Below are positions 55,719 through 64,000 of a stretch of DNA of 64,000 nt, in pieces. The DNA comes from Streptomyces eurythermus. GTDB taxonomy: Bacteria > Actinomycetota > Actinomycetes > Streptomycetales > Streptomycetaceae. Made by a program: the position numbers and the translations under genes. The stretch covers positions 1-64,000 of the forward strand of contig NZ_BMSK01000022.1 of NCBI RefSeq assembly GCF_014649115.1, written 5' to 3'. Below the pieces are notes generated by a model. It did no database searches. It worked only from the letters and a program-made list of their open reading frames with translations, and had not been told where the DNA came from. Positions within the stretch are counted from its first letter, which is position 1. Each line of letters opens with the position of its first letter.

Positions 55719-57470
55719 ATGCGAAGGTCAGCGCTGGCCGCGATCGCGGCCATCGGCTCCGCCAGCCTGTTTCTTTCGGGTTGCAGCAAGGCCGATGACA
55801 ACACCAACGACAACGGCACCAAGTCGGCCGGGGCCAACGCCGCGACCAAGGGCGTCGTGAACGCGTCGGACAAGAAGGGTGGCACGGTCACCTACGAGAT
55901 GTCCGACGTCCCGGACTCCTTCGACCCGGGCAACACGTACTACGCGTACATGTACAACCTCAGCCGGCTGTACGCCCGTCCGCTGATGACCTTCAAGCCC
56001 GGCCCCGGCGACGAGGGCAACACCCTGGTCCCGGACCTCGCGGCGAGCAAGGGCCAGCCCAGCGACGGCGGCAAGACCTGGACGTACAAGCTGCGCACGG
56101 GCCTGAAGTACGAGGACGGCACGCCGATCACCTCGAAGGACGTCAAGTACGCCGTCGAGCGTTCCAACTTCGCGCGTGACGTGCTCTCCCTCGGCCCGAA
56201 CTACTTCCAGCAGTTCATGGCCGGCGGCGACAAGTACAAGGGCCCGTACAAGGACAAGAGCGACAAGGGCCTGTCCTCCATCGAGACCCCGGACGACACC
56301 ACGATCGTCTTCCACCTGAAGCAGGCCTTCCAGGAGTTCGACTACCTGGTCGCCACCCCGCAGACGGCTCCGGTGCCGAAGGCGAAGGACACCGGCGTCG
56401 ACTACGTCAAGCACATCGTGTCCTCCGGTTCCTACAAGTTCCAGAGCTACGAGGACGGCAAGCAGGCCGTGCTCGTGCGCAACGAGAACTGGGACGCGAA
56501 GACCGACCCGCTGCGCAAGCAGCTGCCGGACAAGATCGTCGTCAAGCTGAAGGTCAACCCGGAGACCATCGACCAGGACGTCATGGCCGGCACCGCCATC
56601 GACCTGGTCGGCACCGGTGTCCAGGCCTCGACCCAGGCCGAGGTGCTCACGGACCCGGACAAGAAGGCCGGCACCGACAACACCTACGGCGGCCGTCTCG
56701 TCTACCTGGCGATCAACAGCAAGCTGAAGCCGTTCGACAAGCCCGAGTGCCGCAAGGCCGTGCAGTACGCCATCGACAAGGTCTCCGTGCAGACCGCCGA
56801 GGGCGGCCCGGTCCGCGGTGAGATCGCCTCCACCGTCCTGCCCCCGGACATCCCGGGCTACGCCAAGGCCGACGCCTACGCCACCAAGGACAGCAAGGGC
56901 GACATCGCCAAGGCCAAGGACCAGCTGAAGGCCTGCGGCCAGACCTCGATCTCCACCAACATCACGGCCCGCTCGGACCGTCCGCAGGAGATCGACGCGG
57001 CCACCGCGATCATCAACTCGCTGAAGAAGGTCGGCATCAACGCCAGCCTCAAGCAGTACCCGTCCGGCAAGTACTTCACGGACTACGCGGGCGTGCCGAA
57101 GTTCACCCAGAAGCAGAACATCGGCCTGATGATGATGCAGTGGGGCGCCGACTGGCCCTCCGGCTACGGCTTCCTGCAGCAGATCCTGAACGGCAAGGCG
57201 ATCAGCCAGTCCGGCAGCACCAACCTGTCGCAGTACGACAGCAAGGAAGTCAACGACCTGCTGGGCAAGGCGATCGCCACTCAGGACACCAGCGAGCGCA
57301 ACAGCCTCTACACCCAGATCGACAAGAAGACCATGGACGACGCCGTCCTCGTCCCGCTGACCTACTTCAAGGTCCTGCTGGGCCGTCCGCAGAACTACAC
57401 CAACCTGGTTTCCACGGCGGCCTTCAGCGGTCAGTACGACTACCTCAACATCGGCGTCGCGTCGAAGTAG
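55719..57470 (+). CDS. Oligopeptide-binding lipoprotein (SBP_bac_5)
   Basis: A 583-residue extracellular solute-binding protein: lipobox LFLSGC, then the family 5 signatures TVTYEMSDVPDSFDPGNTY and LKYEDGTPITSKDVKYAVERS; the C-terminal lobe has QPGA-like LMMMQWGADWPSGYGFLQQIL. Captures peptides for the permease. ATG 55719 is behind GGAGGGG; ATG 55698 is an alternative. It is followed by a strong hairpin that may set it apart from the rest of the operon in mRNA amount. Confidence 0.92.
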   Translation: MRRSALAAIAAIGSASLFLSGCSKADDNTNDNGTKSAGANAATKGVVNASDKKGGTVTYEMSDVPDSFDPGNTYYAYMYNLSRLYARPLMTFKPGPGDEGNTLVPDLAASKGQPSDGGKTWTYKLRTGLKYEDGTPITSKDVKYAVERSNFARDVLSLGPNYFQQFMAGGDKYKGPYKDKSDKGLSSIETPDDTTIVFHLKQAFQEFDYLVATPQTAPVPKAKDTGVDYVKHIVSSGSYKFQSYEDGKQAVLVRNENWDAKTDPLRKQLPDKIVVKLKVNPETIDQDVMAGTAIDLVGTGVQASTQAEVLTDPDKKAGTDNTYGGRLVYLAINSKLKPFDKPECRKAVQYAIDKVSVQTAEGGPVRGEIASTVLPPDIPGYAKADAYATKDSKGDIAKAKDQLKACGQTSISTNITARSDRPQEIDAATAIINSLKKVGINASLKQYPSGKYFTDYAGVPKFTQKQNIGLMMMQWGADWPSGYGFLQQILNGKAISQSGSTNLSQYDSKEVNDLLGKAIATQDTSERNSLYTQIDKKTMDDAVLVPLTYFKVLLGRPQNYTNLVSTAAFSGQYDYLNIGVASK

Positions 57471-57496
57471 CAGCCCCGGAAGGCAGGTGAAGGCAT

Positions 57497-57530
57497 TGGT
57501 GCCCGTGGGCCCCCCGGCCCGCGGGCACCA
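57497..57530 (+). terminator. Hairpin between binding-protein and permease genes
   Basis: A 15-bp stem (one G-U) from arms 57497-57511 and 57516-57530, loop CCCC, 26 nt past the lipoprotein stop. Such hairpins often make the binding protein message more abundant than the rest of the operon. Confidence 0.65.
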
Positions 57531-57542
57531 GCGCCGGCCCCC

Positions 57543-58550
57543 GTGATCTCGTACATCCTCCGCCGGACGTTCGCGGCAGTGATCCTGCTGCTGGTCGTCT
57601 CCGCGGTCACCTTCGCCATCTTCTTCCTGCTGCCGCGACTCGCCGGCCAGACGGCGGACCAGCTGGCACAGCAGTACATCGGCAAGAGCCCGTCGAAGGC
57701 GGACATCGCCGCGGTCAAGCACAACCTCGGTCTGGACCAGCCCGTCTACGTCCAGTACTGGCACTTCATCAAGGGGATCGTGGCCGGCGCCACGTACGAC
57801 CTCGGCCCGACCACGGTGCACTGCGACGCGCCGTGCTTCGGCTACTCCTTCAAGAACCACCAGGCGGTCTGGCCGGAGCTGACCTCCCGCATCCCGGTCA
57901 CGGCCTCGCTGGCCGCGGGCGCCGCCGTGCTGTGGCTCCTGTCCGGTGTGGTGGTCGGCGTGATCTCCGCGTTGAAGCCGCGGTCGTTCTTCGACCGCCT
58001 CTTCATGGGCGTCGCGCTCGCCGGTGTCTCGCTGCCCATGTTCTTCACGGGCAAGCTGGCGCAGCTGATCTTCACCGTGCAGATCCCGATCTTCGGGCGC
58101 ACCTATGTCCCGCTCACGGAGAACCCGGCGCAGTGGGCCAACACCCTCTTCCTGGCGTGGTGTTCGCTCGCCCTGCTGTACTCCGCCATCTACGCGCGAC
58201 TGACCCGCTCGGGGATGCTGGAGACGATGAACGAGGACTTCATCCGCACCGCCCGGGCCAAGGGCCTGGTCGAGCGCAGCGTGGTGGTCAAGCACGGACT
58301 GCGTTCCGCGCTCACCCCGATCATCACCGTCTTCGGCATGGACCTCGGTCTGCTGCTCGGCGGTGCCGTGATCACCGAGTCCGTGTTCTCGCTGCACGGC
58401 ATCGGCGAGTACGCGGTGCAGGGCATCACCGACAACGACCTGCCCAAGATCCTCGGCGTGACCCTGCTCGCCGCCTTCTTCGTCGTGATCGCAAACCTTG
58501 TGGTGGACGTCCTCTACGCCGCCGCCGACCCGCGGGTGAGGCTCTCGTGA
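57543..58550 (+). CDS. Oligopeptide ABC transporter permease (DppB/OppB type)
   Basis: A 335-residue permease: AAVILLLVVSAVTFAIFFLLPR as first membrane helix, a long periplasmic loop, and the inner-loop EAA segment NEDFIRTARAKGLVERSVVVKHGLRSALTPIIT. It begins at GTG 57543, just after the hairpin, and overlaps the following ATPase at GTGA. Confidence 0.9.
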   Translation: MISYILRRTFAAVILLLVVSAVTFAIFFLLPRLAGQTADQLAQQYIGKSPSKADIAAVKHNLGLDQPVYVQYWHFIKGIVAGATYDLGPTTVHCDAPCFGYSFKNHQAVWPELTSRIPVTASLAAGAAVLWLLSGVVVGVISALKPRSFFDRLFMGVALAGVSLPMFFTGKLAQLIFTVQIPIFGRTYVPLTENPAQWANTLFLAWCSLALLYSAIYARLTRSGMLETMNEDFIRTARAKGLVERSVVVKHGLRSALTPIITVFGMDLGLLLGGAVITESVFSLHGIGEYAVQGITDNDLPKILGVTLLAAFFVVIANLVVDVLYAAADPRVRLS

Positions 58551-59634
58551 CCGAACTCTCCAAGAACGGTGCCGCGGTGGACGAGTCCGCCGCCGCCCAG
58601 CGTCCCGAAGCCTTCCTGGAGGTCCGCGACCTCAAGGTGCACTTCCCGACCGACGACGGCCTGGTCAAGTCCGTCGACGGGGTCAGCTTCTCGCTGGAGA
58701 AGGGCAAGACCCTCGCCATCGTCGGCGAGTCCGGCTCCGGCAAGTCGGTCACCTCGCTGGCCGTCATGGGCCTGCACCGGCTCGGCCCGCGCGGCAAGAA
58801 CGTGCGGATGTCCGGCGAGATCTGGCTGGACGGCAAGGAACTGGTCTCCGCCTCCCCGGACGAGGTGCGCAAGCTGCGCGGCCGGGAGATGGCGATGATC
58901 TTCCAGGACCCGCTGTCCGCGATGCACCCCTACTACAAGGTCGGCGACCAGATCGTCGAGGCCTACCGGGTGCACCACGACGTCAGCAAGAAGGTCGCCC
59001 GCGCCCGGGCCATCGAGATGCTGGACCGGGTCGGCATCCCCGAGCCCGCCAAGCGCGTCGACGGCTACCCGCACGAGTTCTCCGGCGGTATGCGCCAGCG
59101 CGCCATGATCGCCATGGCCCTGGTCAACAACCCCGAACTGCTCATCGCGGACGAGCCGACCACCGCCCTCGACGTGACCGTCCAGGCGCAGATCCTCGAC
59201 CTGATCCGCGACCTGCAGAAGGAGTTCGGCTCCGCGGTCATCATGATCACCCACGACCTCGGCGTGGTCGCCGAGATCGCCGACGAGGTCCTGGTGATGT
59301 ACGGCGGCCGGTGCGTGGAGCGCGGCCCGGCCGGCGAGGTCTTCGAGCAGCCGCAGCACCCCTACACCTGGGGCCTGCTCGGCTCGATGCCCCGTATCGA
59401 CCGCGAGACCTCCGAACGGCTCATCCCGGTCAAGGGCCAGCCGCCGAGCCTCATCAACGTCCCCTCGGGCTGCGCCTTCCACCCGCGCTGCCCGTACGCG
59501 GACATCCCCAAGGGGAACGTCACCCGCACGGTGCGCCCCGAGCTGGAGCAGGTGAGCACCGGGCACTGGTCCGCCTGTCACCTCCCGACCGAGGACCGCC
59601 AGCGGATCTGGACCGAAGAGATTGCGCCGAAGCT

Positions 59635-59638
<4 letters not shown>
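58547..59638 (+). CDS. Oligopeptide ABC transporter ATPase (DppD/OppD type)
   Basis: A 363-residue ATPase: Walker A GESGSGKSVTSL, signature FSGGMRQRAMIAMAL, Walker B LLIADEPTTALD, then the OppD C-terminal Fe-S-type Cys motif CAFHPRCPYA and GHWSACHLP. It is the first of a D/F pair; the stop overlaps the start of the F gene. Confidence 0.92.
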
Positions 59639-61248
<1,610 letters not shown>

Positions 61249-61346
61249 CGCATGACGACTCAGCAAAGTCATGCACATGCCTGAACGGGAGAGTGCAGAG
61301 TCGACCGTGCCCGACCACCGATCGGCACGCTCGAAAGGGACGACTC

Positions 61347-62738
61347 ATGGCACTCTCCCGTTCGGCACGTCTCGGAGTCCTCGTCACCACGGCGGCCTCC
61401 TTCCTCGCCGTCGCCGCCTCCGCGCCCCCGACCCAGGGCGCCCCCGGCATCGGCGACCCCTACTTCCCGCGGCTGGGCAACGGCGGCTACGACGCCCGCC
61501 ACTACGACCTGGACGTGGCCTACGCCCCCGGCACCGGCCGCCTGGACGGCCGCACCACGCTCACCGCGCGCGCCACCCAGACCCTCGCCTCCTTCGACCT
61601 CGACCTCCAGCAGCTGGAGGTCACACGGGTGGAGGTGAACGGCAGACGGGCGGAGTTCACCCGGGACGGCGACGAGATCACCGTCACCCCGCGCCGGGCG
61701 CTGCCCGAGGGCCGTGACTTCACCGTCTCCGTCACCTACGGCGGCACCCCCCGGCCGCTCAACGGCCCCATCGTCTTCGGCTCCGACTACGGCTGGATGA
61801 AGACCCCCGACGGCGTCTTCGTCGCCTGCGAGCCCAACGCCGCCTCCACCTGGTTCCCCTCCAGCGACCACCCCGCCGACAAGGCCACCTACGACATCCG
61901 GATCAAGGCGCCCAAGGGCCTGACCGCGGTCTCCAACGGCCGGCTGGTGTCGACGTACGACAAGGGAGAGTCGACGTACACCCACTGGCGGGAGTCCAAG
62001 CCGATGGCGACCTACCTGGCCACCGCCACCATCGGCGAGTTCGACGTGCGCACCGGACGGACCCCCGGCGGCATCCCGGTCTACGTGGCGATCGACCCGG
62101 TGCTGAAGAACGCCAACAACGTCGACGTCTACGGAGTCACCTCCGCCGTCACCGACTACTGGTCGCAGGTCTTCGGGCCCTACCCCTTCGAGGAGACCGG
62201 TGCCATCGTCGACGACATGCCGCAGGCCGGGTTCTCGCTGGAGGTGCAGTCCAAGCCCGCGTACTCGGCGGTGCGCGGCGAGGGGACGATCGTGCACGAG
62301 CTGGCCCACCAGTGGTTCGGCGACTCGGTGAGCGTGGCGCACTGGAACGACATCTGGCTCAACGAGGGCTTCGCCAGCTACGCCCAGTGGCTGTGGACCG
62401 AGCACAAGGGCACCCGCTCCGCCCACGACTCCTTCCGCGCCGCATACGACGCCCGGCCCGCCGACTCCACGTTCTGGCAGGTCAGGCCGGGTGCCCCGGA
62501 GCGGGACACCATGTTCGCCTCCGCCGTCTACCAGCGCGGCGCGATGACGCTCCAGATGCTGCGCGAGCGGATCGGCGACCCGGCGTTCTTCCGGCTGCTA
62601 CCGGCCTGGACCCGGCTCCACCGGTACGGCAACGCCTCCACCGCCGACTTCATCCGCCTCGCCGAGCGGGTCAGCGGGCGGCAGCTGGACGACCTCTTCG
62701 ACACCTGGCTGTTCACACCAGGGAAACCTGCCCTCTGA
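61347..62738 (+). CDS. Secreted M1 family aminopeptidase
   Basis: A 463-residue zinc aminopeptidase: Sec signal (LGVLVTTAASFLAVAASAPPTQG), a beta-rich N-domain (YDLDVAYAPGTGRLDGRTTL) and the M1 catalytic domain with HELAHQWFG (His317, Glu318, His321), NEGFASY (Glu340) and VYQRGAMTLQML. It is shorter than the classical M1 enzymes because the C-terminal ERAP-like domain is absent. It lies just after the peptide importer and may feed it. ATG 61347 follows GAAAGGGA. Confidence 0.92.
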   Translation: MALSRSARLGVLVTTAASFLAVAASAPPTQGAPGIGDPYFPRLGNGGYDARHYDLDVAYAPGTGRLDGRTTLTARATQTLASFDLDLQQLEVTRVEVNGRRAEFTRDGDEITVTPRRALPEGRDFTVSVTYGGTPRPLNGPIVFGSDYGWMKTPDGVFVACEPNAASTWFPSSDHPADKATYDIRIKAPKGLTAVSNGRLVSTYDKGESTYTHWRESKPMATYLATATIGEFDVRTGRTPGGIPVYVAIDPVLKNANNVDVYGVTSAVTDYWSQVFGPYPFEETGAIVDDMPQAGFSLEVQSKPAYSAVRGEGTIVHELAHQWFGDSVSVAHWNDIWLNEGFASYAQWLWTEHKGTRSAHDSFRAAYDARPADSTFWQVRPGAPERDTMFASAVYQRGAMTLQMLRERIGDPAFFRLLPAWTRLHRYGNASTADFIRLAERVSGRQLDDLFDTWLFTPGKPAL

Positions 62739-62763
62739 CCTGGCTTTGTAAGGTTCGGGTGCT

Positions 62764-62783
62764 CTGACAGTAGAGAATGTCAG
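62764..62783. promoter_or_regulatory. Inverted repeat at the start of the TRIC gene
   Basis: CTGACA (62764-62769) and TGTCAG (62778-62783), 8 nt apart, immediately before GTG 62785; it may be an operator or a start-region hairpin. Confidence 0.35.
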
Positions 62784-62784
62784 G

Positions 62785-63444
62785 GTGCAGCTCCAGCAAC
62801 TCTTCAGTCCCTCCGTCCAGCACACGCTCGATGTGATCGGGATCTTCGTGTTCGCGATCTCCGGCGCCCTGCTGGCCGTCCGGAAGAACTTCGACGTGTT
62901 CGGCATCGCCGTGCTCGCCGAGGTCACCGCGCTGGGCGGCGGGCTGTTCCGGGACGTGATCATCGGGGCCGTCCCCCCGGCGGCCTTCACGGACCTCGGG
63001 TACTTCGTCACCCCGCTGCTCGCCGCGCTCGTCGTGTTCTTCCTGCATCCGCACGTGGAGCGCATCCAGTCGGCGGTGCTCGTCTTCGACGCGGCCGGCC
63101 TCGGCCTGTTCTGCGTCAGCGGCACGACGAAGGCGTACAGCTACGGCCTCGGACTGACCGCGTCGGCGACGCTGGGCCTGGCCACCGCCGTCGGCGGCGG
63201 TGTGCTGCGGGACGTGCTGGCCAATGAGGTGCCCTCGCTGCTGCGCTGGGACCGCGACCTGTACGCGGTCCCGGCGATCGTGGGCTCCGCGATGGTGGTG
63301 CTGTGCATCCGCTACGACATGCTCACCCCGCTCACCAGCGGGTTCGCGGCGCTCACGGCGTTCGTGCTGCGCCTGCTCGCGATGCGGTTCCACTGGCGGG
63401 CACCGCGTGCGTGGAACCGGCGCTCGACGGTGACGGAGGAGTAG
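62785..63444 (+). CDS. TRIC/YicG-family membrane protein (UPF0126)
   Basis: A 219-residue protein with about seven membrane segments and two inverted UPF0126 halves (FAISGALLAVRKNFDVFGIAVLAEVTALGGGLFRDVIIG and ATLGLATAVGGGVLRDVLANEVP). The GGGxxRD signature occurs twice. Bacterial relatives are trimeric cation channels. Start GTG 62785, directly behind the inverted repeat. Its last 92 nt overlap the convergent esterase gene. Confidence 0.85.
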   Translation: MQLQQLFSPSVQHTLDVIGIFVFAISGALLAVRKNFDVFGIAVLAEVTALGGGLFRDVIIGAVPPAAFTDLGYFVTPLLAALVVFFLHPHVERIQSAVLVFDAAGLGLFCVSGTTKAYSYGLGLTASATLGLATAVGGGVLRDVLANEVPSLLRWDRDLYAVPAIVGSAMVVLCIRYDMLTPLTSGFAALTAFVLRLLAMRFHWRAPRAWNRRSTVTEE

Positions 63445-64000
63445 CGGCCCCGGCGACGGAGGTGCCCCGCCCCTCGGCGTGGCTCTGGCCCATCCGGAGG
63501 GTCAGCCAGCGGAAGACGGTGGTGACCTGCGGGCGCCACAGCGCCATGGTGTGCCCGCCCGCGCTGCGCGGCAGGAGGACCACGCGCACGGTGGTGGGCG
63601 CCTTGGCGGCCGACTCCAGCGCCATGCCCGCCTGGTAGCCGTCGCCGGACTGGCCGGACAGGTACAGCGCGACCGGCGGCGGGGCGGCCGCCCCGCGCAG
63701 CAGCAGGTAAGGGTTGTTCGCGGCGCGCAGGGCGGGGGTCTGTGCGGCGAGGGAGTCGCGTTCGCCGATCGGGTCGTTGTAGCCGGACATGCTCACCGCG
63801 GCCCGGTACCGGTCGGGGTGCGCCACGGCCAGCTTGACCGCGCAGTGCGCGCCCGCCGAGTACCCGGCCACCGCCCAGCCGCGCGGGGCGGGCTGGACCC
63901 GGAAGTTGTCCTTGACCATCTTGGGCACGTCGATGCTGAGCCAGCTGTCGGCGTTGACCCGGCCGGGGATGTTGGCGCAGCCGGTGTCCACGCCGGCCAG
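63353..64000 (-). CDS. Alpha/beta-hydrolase (esterase D type), C-terminal part (runs off the right edge)
   Basis: The frame is open to base 64000, so the N-terminus is outside. The visible 215 residues have a nucleophile elbow GYSAGAH, then a Ser/Asp/His-type ending SAGGHTMALWRPQ, fitting the putative esterase family (antigen 85/esterase D-like), with ANIPGRVNADSW as first part. The Pro/Ala-rich tail (about 50 residues) is not conserved and lies over the 3' end of the TRIC gene. Substrate unknown. Confidence 0.75.
   Translation of the reverse strand: MAGVDTGCANIPGRVNADSWLSIDVPKMVKDNFRVQPAPRGWAVAGYSAGAHCAVKLAVAHPDRYRAAVSMSGYNDPIGERDSLAAQTPALRAANNPYLLLRGAAAPPPVALYLSGQSGDGYQAGMALESAAKAPTTVRVVLLPRSAGGHTMALWRPQVTTVFRWLTLRMGQSHAEGRGTSVAGAATPPSPSSAGSTHAVPASGTASRAGAARTP

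Overview
The window is a very GC-rich, densely packed actinobacterial chromosome segment, almost certainly from a Streptomyces. The reasons are strong G/C bias at third codon positions, many GTG and TTG starts, stop/start overlaps such as GTGA and ATGA, few strong ribosome binding sites, and the gene content: glgE/glgP/glgX, secreted M4 proteases, LeuA, a glycine-riboswitch gcv operon, and an oligopeptide ABC operon. The species cannot be told from the sequence.

Layout: 1-4.4 kb has the 5' part of glgE (minus) divergent from glgP, then a DUF1990 gene. 4.4-8.4 kb has two paralogous secreted M4 metallopeptidases; their promoter regions share a spaced motif. 8.8-12.5 kb encodes a heterodimeric ABC exporter.

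12.6-23.1 kb is the accessory part and the most interesting one: a RiPP-type peptide cluster. It has a 61-residue precursor gene followed by a strong hairpin, then an unknown helical protein, a DUF692/MNIO iron oxidase, a fused subtilase-like/carbamoyltransferase protein, a YcaO-TfuA pair (the signature of backbone thioamidation) and an MFS exporter. A convergent JmjC oxygenase-GNAT acetyltransferase pair follows. The likely flow is: precursor made in excess, residues oxidised by the MNIO, an amide thiolated by YcaO/TfuA, leader cleaved and carbamoyl group added by the fusion protein, possible hydroxylation and acetylation, then export. The product and chemistry are inference.

23.1-28 kb: a Tat sulfatase, a PIG-V-like glycosyltransferase with a polyprenol-phosphate-type GT2, and a SigE-type sigma factor with a membrane partner. 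28-34 kb: glgX, two L,D-transpeptidase lipoproteins and an enoyl-CoA hydratase. 34-43.7 kb: an RsbW-like ATPase followed by a decayed 33-nt repeat tract, GNAT, MerR, EF-hand, an ABC ATPase coupled to leuA, GntR, AraC and two oxidoreductases. 43.7-47 kb: a GH25 muramidase, a Ca-dependent PLC, and a WD40/membrane protein pair.

47-51.6 kb (minus) is a glycine/serine unit, gcvT-gcvH-glyA-sdaA, headed by a tandem glycine riboswitch. 51.8-54.3 kb: a P-loop kinase and two SseB-like proteins. 54.6-61.2 kb: an oligopeptide ABC operon (permease, binding lipoprotein, permease, two ATPases). 61.3-64 kb: an M1 aminopeptidase, a TRIC-family membrane protein and the 3' part of an esterase. Apart from the peptide cluster, this gene order looks like conserved Streptomyces core chromosome, so the cluster reads as an insertion between core genes.
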